A DNA stretch of 32,073 nucleotides. Source: an uncultured Alphaproteobacteria bacterium (GTDB taxonomy: Bacteria > Pseudomonadota > Alphaproteobacteria > Rickettsiales > CAIJLX01). The notes beneath the pieces are model-generated. The model was given only the letters and a program-made list of their open reading frames with translations, searched no databases and was not told the DNA's origin. Each line of letters starts with the position of its first letter. The stretch's first letter is position 1. This document shows, one piece after another, positions 9,202-19,443 of the stretch. The stretch spans positions 1-32,073 of the forward strand of contig CAIJLX010000013.1 in assembly GCA_903821695.1 (NCBI GenBank), read 5' to 3'. Made by a program: the position numbers and the translations under genes.

Positions 9202-9909
9202 TCAACGGATTTTCCCGAGTAGGGCCTGTAAAGCGGCGGCGCATTCTTCGGTCCAGCAGCCATTTAGGTTATGTGGCGTGAAGTGGCGTTGGAAGGCTTT
9301 GACGACGAATTCGGTTTTGGTGCCGAAGGTGCCATCGGTGGTGATGCCATAACCGTAATGGGCGAGACCATGCTGGAATTCCATAATAGCTTCATTACGC
9401 TTACCGATCTCATGGAGGATTGTAGAAGAGGCGGTAATTTCTGGCCATAGGCCAATGCCGTTCTTCGCGAGTAGCGCCCAATCAAACAACTCGCCCGGAT
9501 CTTCCTTGCGGGCGGGGGCGATATCGGAATGTGCGATCACATTGCGGGCGGGTATGTTGTGGCGGCCGAGAATGTCTTGGCAGAGCTTTATCACTGCCTG
9601 CATCTGCGCGGGCGGGAAGGGGCGATAACCGAATTCATGGCCGGGGTTTACGATTTCGATGCCGATCGAGCAATCATTCAACCCCTCTTTACTACGCCAG
9701 TTGGAAACACCGGCATGCCACGCGCGTTTTTCTTCAGGTACGAGGGCGAACACTCTACCATCTTCCTCTACCATATAATGCGCGCTGACTTTTGCCGCCG
9801 GGTCGCATAAACGCGCGAGAGCCTCTGCCCCGGTTTTCATGCCGGTGTAATGCAGAATGAGCATATCGATGGCGCTGCTGCGATCGTCAAAGTTAGGGGA
9901 GCTATGCAT
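9202..9909 (-). CDS. N-acetylmuramoyl-L-alanine amidase (AmpD/AmiD-like) with C-terminal peptidoglycan-binding domain
   Basis: MLILHYTGM, VSAHYMVEEDG, RAWHAGVSNW, CSIGIEIVNPG, VIAHSDIAPARKEDPGELFDW; C-term TDGTFGTKTEFVVKAFQRHF. Confidence 0.93.
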   Translation of the reverse strand: MHSSPNFDDRSSAIDMLILHYTGMKTGAEALARLCDPAAKVSAHYMVEEDGRVFALVPEEKRAWHAGVSNWRSKEGLNDCSIGIEIVNPGHEFGYRPFPPAQMQAVIKLCQDILGRHNIPARNVIAHSDIAPARKEDPGELFDWALLAKNGIGLWPEITASSTILHEIGKRNEAIMEFQHGLAHYGYGITTDGTFGTKTEFVVKAFQRHFTPHNLNGCWTEECAAALQALLGKIR

Positions 9910-9911
9910 TC

Positions 9912-10820
9912 TTATAAAGATGCATCAAGTTCCGGTAGAATTGCAAACAAATCTCCCACCAATCCATAATCGGCGACGCCGAAGATGGGGGCATTTTCAT
10001 CTTTGTTGATGGCGACGATGGTTTTTGCGCCCATCATACCCGCTAAATGTTGGATCGCGCCGGAGATGCCGATGGCGATATATAAATCAGGCGCGACGAT
10101 TTTTCCGGTTTGGCCAACTTGTTTGTCGTTCGCGATATAACCTGCATCCACTGCTGCGCGTGATGCGCCGATCGCGGCACCGAGTTTATCGGCGAGCTTT
10201 TCGATGATGGCGAAATTTTCTTTTGAGCCGACACCACGTCCGCCGGAAACGACGATGCGTGCGCTACCCAAATCAGGGCGGTCACTTTTTTGTTCTTCGC
10301 GCGAGACGAAGCGTGAGAGATTGGTTTCGCCGGTGGAGGCGACGGGTTCTGCTGGAACCGCAGCGCCCGTTGCCGCACGGCCGAAAGCAGAGGCGCGTAC
10401 AGTGATGATTTTAATCGCATCCGATGATTGCACGGTGCAAAGCGCATTGCCGGCATAAATCGGGCGGACGAATGTATCGGCCGAAACGACTTTTACGATA
10501 TCCGAAATTTGGCCCATATCTAATTCAGCGGCGACGCGCGGCATGGTTTCTTTGCCGAAGCTGCTCGCGCCAACCCAGAGGTGGGTGTAATCTTTCGCGA
10601 TGCTGACGACGAGTGCGGCGACATTTTCCGCGGAGAGTTCTTTGTAACAGGCATCGGCACAGACGCGCACTTTGGTAACGCCCGCTATGGTGACTGGGAA
10701 ATCCGCACCGGCGAGCAACAGATGAATTTCTCCACCTACAGCAGTGGCAGCGGTGATGGCACTCAGTGTTGCTGGAGCAATGGCACCGTGGATATGTTCT
10801 GCGATGACGAGATGTTTCAT
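9912..10820 (-). CDS. etfA: Electron transfer flavoprotein alpha subunit
   Basis: [67 protein letters not shown]. Confidence 0.97.
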   Translation of the reverse strand: MKHLVIAEHIHGAIAPATLSAITAATAVGGEIHLLLAGADFPVTIAGVTKVRVCADACYKELSAENVAALVVSIAKDYTHLWVGASSFGKETMPRVAAELDMGQISDIVKVVSADTFVRPIYAGNALCTVQSSDAIKIITVRASAFGRAATGAAVPAEPVASTGETNLSRFVSREEQKSDRPDLGSARIVVSGGRGVGSKENFAIIEKLADKLGAAIGASRAAVDAGYIANDKQVGQTGKIVAPDLYIAIGISGAIQHLAGMMGAKTIVAINKDENAPIFGVADYGLVGDLFAILPELDASL

Positions 10821-11566
10821 AGTACCTTCGCCTCATTTTTAAGTTTATCGACCAGCTCGGCAACGGTTTTCACTTTAATGCCGGCTTTGCGTTTTGATGG
10901 TTCGGCGACGTTCAGCGTTTTGAGGTGTGATTTTACATCGACACCCAAACTCGCCAATTCCATTTTCTCTATCGGCTTCGCGCGCGCCTTCATCATATTT
11001 GGCAGGCTCGCGAAACGTGGTTTGTTTAAACGTAAATCTGTTGTGATCAATGCTGGCAGTTTTAATGCAACGGTCATTAATCCACCATCGACCTCGCGGG
11101 TGACGATGGCTTCATCGCCTTTGATTTCTAATTTATAGGCGAATGTTCCTTGACCCCATTTGAGCAACGCAGCGACCATCGGCCCGGTTTGCGCGGCATC
11201 ATCATCAATCGCTTGTTTGCCCATGATGATCATCTGCGGTGATTCTTTTTTTGCAATCGCTGCAATCAATTTCGCTGCAACCAGCGATTCGATTTCTTGC
11301 TCAGTAATAATATGCATCGCGCGATCGGCGCCCATCGCAAGTGCCGTGCGTAACACTTCTTCCGCCTTCGCGCTGCCGATAGTGAGCACAATCACTTCGG
11401 TCGCTTGTTTCGCTTCTTTGAGTTTCACCGCTTCTTCAAGCGCGATCTCATCGAACGGGTTCATCGACATTTTTGAGCCCTCAATATCAATGCCAGATCC
11501 ATCGGCTTTGATGCGGGGTTTCAGGTTGTAATCAAGGACACGTTTTACAGGGACAAGTATTTTCAT
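10817..11566 (-). CDS. etfB: Electron transfer flavoprotein beta subunit
   Basis: [59 protein letters not shown] overlap with etfA. Confidence 0.97.
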   Translation of the reverse strand: MKILVPVKRVLDYNLKPRIKADGSGIDIEGSKMSMNPFDEIALEEAVKLKEAKQATEVIVLTIGSAKAEEVLRTALAMGADRAMHIITEQEIESLVAAKLIAAIAKKESPQMIIMGKQAIDDDAAQTGPMVAALLKWGQGTFAYKLEIKGDEAIVTREVDGGLMTVALKLPALITTDLRLNKPRFASLPNMMKARAKPIEKMELASLGVDVKSHLKTLNVAEPSKRKAGIKVKTVAELVDKLKNEAKVL

Positions 11567-11690
11567 ATGTGGCTACTCTATCAAAAGCGTGAGCGATTGG
11601 CTATGCGCACCGCAATAAACATATTGAATTTTATGCATAATTTAAGAGGCGCAGAAACCGTCACTTTCCGGCTTGCCTTTTAATTAATAA

Positions 11691-11701
11691 TTGATTATCA
11701 A
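11691..11701. promoter_or_regulatory. Candidate operator palindrome upstream of the metal-transport operon
   Basis: TTGATTATCAA is a perfect odd palindrome in an AT-rich stretch (taattaataattgattatcaac) just before the first ORF. Fur/Zur-family relevance is inferred from context. Confidence 0.35.
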
Positions 11702-11709
11702 CAGCGAGC

Positions 11710-11826
11710 CATGGCTAAACTCTCCTTTTCTGCCTGGGTGCTAGGCACCAGCGCGCTCAAACGATTTCTGCTGTTATTGCCAGTGATTGCACTGTTATGG
11801 CTCGCTGTTTATTGGGCGATGGCATG
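11710..11826 (+). CDS. Small (38 aa) hydrophobic peptide translationally coupled to znuC
   Basis: MAKLSFSAWVLGTSALKRFLLLLPVIALLWLAVYWAMA*; TGA overlaps the next ATG (ATGA at 11824). Not in the ORF track (below its size cutoff). Confidence 0.45.
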
Positions 11827-12549
11827 ATTACATTACAGAACATTACCGTCAGCTATCAACGCCACCCCGCGATCCACCATGTGAGCGGAGAAATCTCTGC
11901 GGGCAGCCTCACGGCATTGGTCGGCCCGAATGGTGGTGGCAAAAGCACGTTGCTTAAAACGCTCAAAGGTTTGCTCAAAATTGAAGAAGGACGGATTGAT
12001 TATCACGGCGTCGCACTCTCCGATATTTCGTTCATGCCGCAAGCACATCAGTTGGAATTTCAGTTTCCGGTTTCGGTAGAAGAGTTGGTGCTGCTCGGCA
12101 ATTGGCGTCGCGCCCGTTTGTGTGGCCATATGCATAAGGATGCATCGCATCAATTAGAACATGCGCTCGAAGCTGTCGGGTTAGGCGGATTCGGTTCGCG
12201 GCGCATTAACACATTATCTGTCGGCCAACTGCAGCGCGCATTATTTGCCCGTGCAATCATCGAAGAATCGAAAATGATTTTGCTCGATGAACCATTCAGT
12301 GCAATCGATAGCAATACGACAGATGCATTGTGGAAAATTATTCACCAATGGCAAAAACAGGGCCGCACAGTCGTGATCGCGATGCATGACCTCGCGCGCG
12401 TCAAAGAACATTGCCCGAATACAGTATTGATTGCACGTGAAGTGATTGGATGGGGTGAAACAAGCAAAGTGTTAACCGCGAAAAACTTAGCGCATGCAAA
12501 AACAATGGTGGAAGCGTGGGACGATCATGCCCCCGCGTGTGTAGCCTAA
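11824..12549 (+). CDS. znuC: Metal (Zn/Mn-type) ABC transporter ATP-binding protein
   Basis: Walker A GPNGGGKSTLL, signature LSVGQLQRALFARAI, Walker B ILLDEPFSAID. ATG 11824 preferred over 11797 given MITLQNITVSY. Confidence 0.9.
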   Translation: MITLQNITVSYQRHPAIHHVSGEISAGSLTALVGPNGGGKSTLLKTLKGLLKIEEGRIDYHGVALSDISFMPQAHQLEFQFPVSVEELVLLGNWRRARLCGHMHKDASHQLEHALEAVGLGGFGSRRINTLSVGQLQRALFARAIIEESKMILLDEPFSAIDSNTTDALWKIIHQWQKQGRTVVIAMHDLARVKEHCPNTVLIAREVIGWGETSKVLTAKNLAHAKTMVEAWDDHAPACVA

Positions 12550-13409
12550 TGTTTTTGCTCGAACCCTTTCTCGATTACAGTTTCATGCGCCGTGCATTGG
12601 TCGCGTGTTTGGCGTTAAGTCTAGGCGCAGCACCAATCGGTGTCATCCTAACCCATCGCCGTTTGAGCTTGATCGGTGACACACTCTCGCACGCAATATT
12701 ACCCGGTGCTGCAATTGGTTATATGATTGCCGGTTTTTCTGTTCTCGCCATGAGCATGGGCGGATTGCTCGCAGGTTTAGCCATCGCATTTATTTCCGGC
12801 ATGACCTCTCGCCGCACACAAATGAGCGAAGACACAAGCCTAGCTGCCTTCTATCTCATCTCGCTCGCACTCGGCGTCATGCTCATCGCTCGCCACGGAA
12901 ATAATTTAGATTTGATGCATATATTATTCGGCTCCATCCTTGCCGTAAACAATGCAGCGCTCCTCTTGATTGCGAGTATCACTACCTTCACGCTTTGCAC
13001 TTTAGCGATCATTTATCGCGGCCTCTTCACCGAATGTCTCGATCCATTATTTATGCAATCCGTCGAAGGCAAAGGCAGCATCCACCACATGTTATTTTTA
13101 TTGTTGATGGTGTTAAACTTAGTTGGCGGTTTCATGGCACTCGGCACATTAATGGCCGTTGGTATGTTAATCCTACCCGCGGCTGCCGCGCGGTTCTGGG
13201 CAAACCGTTTGCCGTATCTCATGGGTATTGCAGCAATACTCACTTTCATTTCCGGGCTGATCGGTCTGCTACTTTCTTACTATTATGAATTGCTCTCCGG
13301 CCCAGCGATTATTTTAGTCGCTGGCGGTTTTTATATTTTTTCCATTTTGTTTGGCCGCAGCGGCGGAATCATATTGCAACTATTCCATTCAAAACATTTT
13401 GTGAGGTAA
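12549..13409 (+). CDS. znuB: Metal ABC transporter permease (ZnuB family)
   Basis: Multi-TM; RRALVACLALSLGAAPIGVILTHRRLSLIGDTLSHAILPGAAIGY; TAATG overlap with znuC. Confidence 0.92.
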   Translation: MFLLEPFLDYSFMRRALVACLALSLGAAPIGVILTHRRLSLIGDTLSHAILPGAAIGYMIAGFSVLAMSMGGLLAGLAIAFISGMTSRRTQMSEDTSLAAFYLISLALGVMLIARHGNNLDLMHILFGSILAVNNAALLLIASITTFTLCTLAIIYRGLFTECLDPLFMQSVEGKGSIHHMLFLLLMVLNLVGGFMALGTLMAVGMLILPAAAARFWANRLPYLMGIAAILTFISGLIGLLLSYYYELLSGPAIILVAGGFYIFSILFGRSGGIILQLFHSKHFVR

Positions 13410-13410
13410 T

Positions 13411-14295
13411 ATGCGGATTCTAATTTTACTTTGTGCATTGCTGCTTTCATCTGCAGCGCATGCGGCAGCACCCAAACTAAAAGTCGTCACTAGCTTCAGC
13501 ATACTAGAAGATATCGCCAAACAAATCGGCGGCGATCGCGTCGAAGTAACATCACTGGTGGGTCGCAATACTGATATTCATAGTTATGAACCGAAGCCTT
13601 CGGATGTCGTAGCATTGCGACATGCTGATTTATTTATCATTAATGGACTGGGGCTCGAGGGCTTCATTACGCGGTTAATGGAATCAGCAGAATTTAAAGG
13701 CCAAATTGTTGAAGCAACACTCGGTATTAAGAAAATTAAAAACACGGATCCCGAAGAAATAGAAGAGCACGGTGAATTTGATCCACATGCCTGGCAAAGC
13801 ATAAAAAATGGAGCGTTCTATGCACGCAATATTGCGACAGCCTTTGCAGCCAAAGACCCGGAACATGCAAAATATTATAATGAACGTTTGAAGGGTTATA
13901 TCCTACGCATTAACGAATTAAATGCATGGGCTTATACTCAGATTGCAAAAGTTCCGCCGACGAAACGTAGCATTATTGTTGCGCATGAGGGCTTTGCTTA
14001 TTTGGGGCAAGATTATGGTATTCGCATGGTCTCGATTGAAAAAATGGGCACGCAAGCTGAAACCTCGGCTAAAAAAATTGTCTCTGTTTTAAATGCGATT
14101 CGTCAATCTTCTGTGCATGCCATGTTTATGGAGCATTCAAATTTCTCTTCCACCAATAGTTGGATTTGTGCCGAAGCAAAAATTCCGTGTGGCATTCTTT
14201 ATTCTGATGCACTCACTGAAAAAACAGGCAAGGCCTATACCTATTTCGAATTATTTCAGAATAATATCGAAGCGATTGTGAAGGGGCTGAAATAA
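13411..14295 (+). CDS. znuA: Metal ABC transporter substrate-binding protein (ZnuA/TroA family)
   Basis: Signal peptide; KVVTSFSILEDIAKQIGGDRVEVTSLVGRNTDIHSYEPKPSDV, DPHAWQSIKN, IVAHEGFAYLGQDYGI. Confidence 0.92.
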   Translation: MRILILLCALLLSSAAHAAAPKLKVVTSFSILEDIAKQIGGDRVEVTSLVGRNTDIHSYEPKPSDVVALRHADLFIINGLGLEGFITRLMESAEFKGQIVEATLGIKKIKNTDPEEIEEHGEFDPHAWQSIKNGAFYARNIATAFAAKDPEHAKYYNERLKGYILRINELNAWAYTQIAKVPPTKRSIIVAHEGFAYLGQDYGIRMVSIEKMGTQAETSAKKIVSVLNAIRQSSVHAMFMEHSNFSSTNSWICAEAKIPCGILYSDALTEKTGKAYTYFELFQNNIEAIVKGLK

Positions 14296-17200
14296 TTATT
14301 CTTTCTTCTCTTCCTTCTTCTCTTCCGTTTTTTCTTCTTCTTTCTTTTCCTCTGTATTGCCAGCTTCAGCTGGAGCTGGTTTTTCTTCTTTAATTTCCTC
14401 CGGCATTACGGGCGCGGTAACGGGCAGATCTTGCTTGCGGTATTTATCGAGGAAGGATTGGATCTTGCCGAGATCGAGTGAAGATTCCAGCGATGTATGG
14501 TCAATCGGGGTTGGGCTGTCGCTCACGAAATCAAAGCTATCACCAATCTCTACATTCTTAATACGTTTGCCGACGAGTTGTTTGAGTGTTTTTAAATCAT
14601 CAAAGCGGCGTAGTTTGGAATAAGCGATTGCCAAACGTAGGATGCGTTCTTCTTCCTTCTGCGTAAACGTCGCTGCTTTTGCTGCGCGCGCTTTTACTTC
14701 CGGCTCTAATATGCTTACCACTTGTTCCCATTCTTGCTGATGCCAATGCACGGCAAGTTTTAAACCACGCGCGGTTGCACTATCATCCTTCGCCAACATT
14801 TTTAGCGCATCCGGATATTTACCCTGTTGCACTAAAACTTCGGCGCGTAATTGATTGTAACGGGTGAGCAAACCAGATGGCATTTTCTCATTTGCCATCA
14901 CATCCATCACCTGCTGTGCGAGATCAGGGCGATCATTCGCCAGGTGCAAATCAATCAACTTCAATGCAAGTTGCGCACGATCATCGCCTTGGCTACGGAA
15001 GCGCACTTGGTGGGTTAAAATCGCCGCTGCGTTTTCGATCAAATCGACCGACGCCAAATAATCTGCCAGCAAGCGCGAAACACGGTCACCATCCACGCCG
15101 ACAGGAATCAATTCGTTAAATTCGAAGAAGGCGCTGAGCGCTTGCAGCGGAGGCAACTGATAAGCCGCACCATTGGTATCAAACAATTTAGCAAACACTT
15201 TCGCCATGTCGCTCGCCACTTTTAGCGATTCAGAAGTGCCCGGGAATTGCGTTACCAATTCACGCCATACGCGCAGGCCTTCAGTATATTGTTTGTTATC
15301 AATATAATATTGACCGAGCTGTTTGAGCAGCGCGAATTCGACAGCATCGCCACGCCAATCGAGGCGCCCTTTTTCAATTGCCGCGATGGCTTCGGGCAAT
15401 GTCATTTTGCCAGTCTTCAAACCCACACGTGCAGTTTCAAGTAACGCCATTGTGCGTACACGCGGCGTTTCGGCATTCATCACTTCTTTTATATGCTCGA
15501 AGCCAGGCTCGGTTTTGCCTTCCAGCAATTGAATGCGGGCTTCATAAAAATCGAGCAGTTCAATTTCTTCGAGCGTTGGTTCCAGCGTACGCACCTGAGC
15601 AAGAATTTTCCGTGTGTTACCCGTGCGCAAATCATTCAATTGTTGATCGGCATAGGCGAGCAATAATTTGCGGCGCAACGGGAAGGGGTACGAAGCTTGA
15701 TAGGCATTGAGCACTGTTTGCACATCAAAATTTTCTTTCGGCTTAATTGCAATTAGATTTTGCTGCTCGACCATGCGGCTACTCGCCCAATGCCAGAGTT
15801 TTTGTTCATCGGCATATTCCGGCATTTCTTTTGCCTCGATAATCGCGGACAGCGTATCCGCTGCTTGGTCATAACGGCCCATCATGAATAGGCTGCCAGC
15901 GATCATAGGCTTAATGCCTCCGGTTGCTGCAAATTCCGGATCATCGATTAGGATATCGCGCAATAGACCAATCGCTTCGGCGTAATATTCATTGAGGAAA
16001 AAATGCTCCGCCATTTTGAGGCGAATCTGGCTGCGTGTTACTTCGGGTTCTGCCTGTAAATCATGCAGCAATTGATAATAAATGGGCATGAATTTTTCGG
16101 GCTCGTTTTTGTGCGCGAACGGATACATGCTTTTCTTTTGCAATGCTTCCTTGGATATTTCGGGCGCTTGTCCGGTTGGTGTTTGCACCGGACCTGCTTT
16201 CGCCGCGAGTTTTTCTTTTTCTGTAGTTGGTATTTTAATAACTGGCGAGGTTAAAAGTTTCTGCTTGCCGCTCACCGTGACGCCTTCACGCGAGACTTTA
16301 AATTCCGGTGCATCCGAATGGCGCACCAACACAATGCCTTGAAGTGTAGGGAGTGCATCAAACTCTACAAAGCGACGGCCAGGTATGACTCGATTGCCGG
16401 GGTCACGCACCGGCACGATAAACAACGCATCGCCGATTTCAGGGTCTAACATATTAAACGGTTCTGCCGTATGGCGCGCGACGAATTTTATTTCATTTGC
16501 ATTGGTTTCTTCTGGCGTGGTGATTAGGATTGGTTTTTCAACAGGCGGTTGTTTGCCGAAATAAAGCACCCAATCATTCTGCGAACGCGCAGCCCATAAT
16601 TTATCGGTATTTTTCGCGAGCGCCGGTGAGAGCGTGAATTTCAAAATCGTGCTCTGCCGATCCGGAATTTGTTTTGCAGCCGTGATATACTTCTCCGGCA
16701 ATTTATCAAATTTGGTTTGGCTATAACGGTCAAACACCATCCACAACCCATCGCCACGCACATAAATTGCTGCCGACACTAATTTATCCCACGGTATAGT
16801 GATCAGCTTTTCCCCCTCGACCGGCATGGTGAGCTCACCTTCACTCGCTTGTTCTAATACCGTGCGCAGTTGTGGTTCTAAAGCTTGAGGTTTCTTTTCA
16901 GCCTTGGCGGATTTTTTCTCTGGCTTCTTTTTTGCCAGCTCATCACCTTTTGCTTTTGTTTCTTCTATCGCTTCCACCGGCGGCTTTTTGGTTTCCGGCT
17001 TTTTCTTCGTCGGTTTAGGTTCCGTTTTTTTCTTTTCCGTTTTAACTGACTCTGGTTTTTTATCTTCGACCGGTTTTGGCGCTTCTATCTTTTTCTTCTC
17101 AACGGCAACTGGCTTTTCAGGCTCTTTCTTTTCTGGTGGCGTCTCCGTTTTTTTCTTGCTGAGCACATCAACACCGAAGAAATCTTGCCCGCGCACTTTG

Positions 17201-17520
17201 CGCAAACGCACATCACCATCCTTCAAGCGTATCACCACTTTGCGCCCGCCTTGTTCTTGTGCCGCGCTGGTTATTTGCGCGTTCAGGGTTTTAAGCAGGC
17301 TTTGAAAATTAAGCTGCAATGGGTCGGGGTAACTCACCTGTAATTGGTTGCCGACGAGTTTTACCTGGAATGGTTCGTTCATCGGCGTATGAAAGACAAT
17401 GCGCAAGAAATCCGGATAAATTGCGCCGGTTACCTTTATTTCCGCCATAGTTTCGGCCGCTGCGAAAGCGGGAAAAACAAGGCACAATAACAAAACTAAA
17501 TTACGTGTGAGCTTCTGCAC
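14296..17520 (-). CDS. Large secreted/periplasmic TPR-like repeat protein with K/E/P-rich linker and K/E-rich C-terminal tail, in the flagellar operon
   Basis: ORF track extends to 17793, but GTG 17520 (VQKLTRNLVLLLCLVFPAFAAAETMAEIKV) gives a signal peptide and a 20-nt overlap with the MotB-like gene. Helical-repeat-like segments in the C-terminal half. Confidence 0.75.
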   Translation of the reverse strand: MQKLTRNLVLLLCLVFPAFAAAETMAEIKVTGAIYPDFLRIVFHTPMNEPFQVKLVGNQLQVSYPDPLQLNFQSLLKTLNAQITSAAQEQGGRKVVIRLKDGDVRLRKVRGQDFFGVDVLSKKKTETPPEKKEPEKPVAVEKKKIEAPKPVEDKKPESVKTEKKKTEPKPTKKKPETKKPPVEAIEETKAKGDELAKKKPEKKSAKAEKKPQALEPQLRTVLEQASEGELTMPVEGEKLITIPWDKLVSAAIYVRGDGLWMVFDRYSQTKFDKLPEKYITAAKQIPDRQSTILKFTLSPALAKNTDKLWAARSQNDWVLYFGKQPPVEKPILITTPEETNANEIKFVARHTAEPFNMLDPEIGDALFIVPVRDPGNRVIPGRRFVEFDALPTLQGIVLVRHSDAPEFKVSREGVTVSGKQKLLTSPVIKIPTTEKEKLAAKAGPVQTPTGQAPEISKEALQKKSMYPFAHKNEPEKFMPIYYQLLHDLQAEPEVTRSQIRLKMAEHFFLNEYYAEAIGLLRDILIDDPEFAATGGIKPMIAGSLFMMGRYDQAADTLSAIIEAKEMPEYADEQKLWHWASSRMVEQQNLIAIKPKENFDVQTVLNAYQASYPFPLRRKLLLAYADQQLNDLRTGNTRKILAQVRTLEPTLEEIELLDFYEARIQLLEGKTEPGFEHIKEVMNAETPRVRTMALLETARVGLKTGKMTLPEAIAAIEKGRLDWRGDAVEFALLKQLGQYYIDNKQYTEGLRVWRELVTQFPGTSESLKVASDMAKVFAKLFDTNGAAYQLPPLQALSAFFEFNELIPVGVDGDRVSRLLADYLASVDLIENAAAILTHQVRFRSQGDDRAQLALKLIDLHLANDRPDLAQQVMDVMANEKMPSGLLTRYNQLRAEVLVQQGKYPDALKMLAKDDSATARGLKLAVHWHQQEWEQVVSILEPEVKARAAKAATFTQKEEERILRLAIAYSKLRRFDDLKTLKQLVGKRIKNVEIGDSFDFVSDSPTPIDHTSLESSLDLGKIQSFLDKYRKQDLPVTAPVMPEEIKEEKPAPAEAGNTEEKKEEEKTEEKKEEKKE

Positions 17521-18232
17521 GGTCTGCCCGGATGATAATGTCGATGCGCCGCGAAAGTCGCTCTCGCTGTTTGGCAGAAAGTCCTTCCGGCAAGCCACTA
17601 TACGCGCTATCGCCTCGGCCATAAACAGATAAATGATACGGATAGCCATTATCGCGCAGATAATTACCGACAGCCTGCGCGCGGGTGAGAGAAAGCTCCC
17701 AATTGGAAGGGAAACTCTTGCCGGAAATCGGGTTCGGATCTGCGTTGCCATGAATCTCAACGCGGTTATAGGTGTTGTGTAAAATATTGCCAAGAATGGC
17801 TAAGGTGGTTTCAAGTTGCGGTGTAATCTTGGTGCTGCCGCGCAGGAAAGAGGAGTCACCCGTGATGCTGATCACCAATCGGTCATCTGTTTCTTGCAGA
17901 ATCACCTGATCTTTCAATGCTGCATTAGACATTATTTTTTCACGGAGAATGTTTTTGAGGTAGCCAAGGTTCTGCGCATCGATGTTAAATGCTTTTTCGA
18001 TGCTGATTTCAGCGGCAGGCTTACTGTTTTTTGCATCTTTTGTCGGGTCAAGACGCTGGGCGAAGGAAGTGCGGATTTTTTCCCACTCCTGCTTCTTCAC
18101 CGTGGCACTAGCAAAGAGCAGCACGAAAAAGCAAATCAACTGGCATAGCAAATCGCAGTAACTCAACACCCACATGCTTTGGGTGTTGCTCACTTCCGGT
18201 TCGTAGTCTTGAAACTCGGTTTTTTTATTCAT
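17501..18232 (-). CDS. MotB-like flagellar stator protein with OmpA-like domain
   Basis: SYCDLLCQLICFFVLLFASATV (TM with conserved Asp); OmpA-like VEIHGNADPNP...LSLTRAQAVGNYL...SRRIDIII. Confidence 0.85.
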   Translation of the reverse strand: MNKKTEFQDYEPEVSNTQSMWVLSYCDLLCQLICFFVLLFASATVKKQEWEKIRTSFAQRLDPTKDAKNSKPAAEISIEKAFNIDAQNLGYLKNILREKIMSNAALKDQVILQETDDRLVISITGDSSFLRGSTKITPQLETTLAILGNILHNTYNRVEIHGNADPNPISGKSFPSNWELSLTRAQAVGNYLRDNGYPYHLSVYGRGDSAYSGLPEGLSAKQRERLSRRIDIIIRADRAEAHT

Positions 18233-18237
18233 CGATC

Positions 18238-18933
18238 CTAGAATACCAGGGAAGACCGTGTTTCGTCACGCGGGAAAAATGTGATGATGATTGTATCCGG
18301 ATCGCTATCGCTCATTCCGGCATAAACCGCATCCTCATTCACCCCAAGCTCTACCATTTTGCGTGAAAATGCACCCGCACGCGCAATCGCCAACCCTGAC
18401 ATTTGGGCATCTTTGTCATTAAGTGGATTATAACCCGTCATAAATTGCACATCGATATTGTGGTTGGCGACCGTCATCACAAGCTGATCTGCGAGCTTCT
18501 GCATGAATAATTTTTTGTCCTCTAAATCGGCCGAACCGGGCTTAAACATCAGATAGACCGGAAGGCGCATGATCATCATATTGCCTTTTTCGATAATGTT
18601 TGCCTCATCAACCGCCAATAAATCTTTCGCAACTTTCTTCAAGCCTGCATAATAAAGCCGCAACGGTTGCTGTGCGCCGGAGGCCGAGTCTTGGTTGGTT
18701 TTGAGTTCGGGGATGCTGATTACATCTTTGCTGAGAGTGAGATTTTTCTGTGAAAACTTGCCATGTACACCGTTCATCGCACGGTCCGATTTCGCTTTGT
18801 TAATTTGTGAAACAGCAAACAGCAGCACGAAAATCGACAGCACAATCGATAGTAAATCCGCCAACGACATCGCCCACAATGTCTTGTTATATTGGGGTTC
18901 TTCAAACTCCAGGTTATTTAGTTCGCTAGACAT
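18238..18933 (-). CDS. Second MotB-like protein with divergent OmpA-like domain
   Basis: LWAMSLADLLSIVLSIFVLLFAVSQINKAK (TM with Asp); weaker OmpA-like FKPGSADLEDKKLFMQKLADQL...SGLAIARAGAFSRKMVELGV. Confidence 0.75.
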   Translation of the reverse strand: MSSELNNLEFEEPQYNKTLWAMSLADLLSIVLSIFVLLFAVSQINKAKSDRAMNGVHGKFSQKNLTLSKDVISIPELKTNQDSASGAQQPLRLYYAGLKKVAKDLLAVDEANIIEKGNMMIMRLPVYLMFKPGSADLEDKKLFMQKLADQLVMTVANHNIDVQFMTGYNPLNDKDAQMSGLAIARAGAFSRKMVELGVNEDAVYAGMSDSDPDTIIITFFPRDETRSSLVF

Positions 18934-18939
18934 AGCCGC

Positions 18940-19443
18940 CTATGAGTTGGCAAAAAGTTTGTCGATATCGTCTTGCGAAGGTTTGTCTTTCGACAATTGT
19001 GGCCCGCGCAGTAATTCCTTTTCCTTCTCGGCAGCGGTTAATGGCTGCTTCGCTGGTTTATTTTCTACTGTAATCTGCGAAACATCCATTAAATGCTGAA
19101 TTCCTTTTTCAATATCCGCCAGCAAGCCCACCACTTTGCGAATGCGCTGGCCGGTAATATCTTGGAAGCTACAGGCTTCAAACAATTCTGTCACCTGTGC
19201 TGTGATCGCGACATTGCCCGCCGCCAGTGTCTGAATTTTTTCCGCCGCATCCATAATGCGGTTCGAGGCTTCTTCCGTCGCTTTGATCACCTCATCAAGC
19301 TCCAAATTAGCGCCTTGAATATGTTCGTGACCCGCTTTTTCGGAGGCGATGCTAGACATATCGGCCTTCGTCTGGCGAATTTTCTCCGCCATGGCCCTAA
19401 TTTTGTTTACCATCTCCTGGCGGTCAAACATATCAAAACTCAC
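18940..19443 (-). CDS. cheZ: Chemotaxis phosphatase CheZ-like protein
   Basis: ELFEACSFQDITGQRIRKVVGLL is the CheZ catalytic-region motif. Confidence 0.88.
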   Translation of the reverse strand: MSFDMFDRQEMVNKIRAMAEKIRQTKADMSSIASEKAGHEHIQGANLELDEVIKATEEASNRIMDAAEKIQTLAAGNVAITAQVTELFEACSFQDITGQRIRKVVGLLADIEKGIQHLMDVSQITVENKPAKQPLTAAEKEKELLRGPQLSKDKPSQDDIDKLFANS

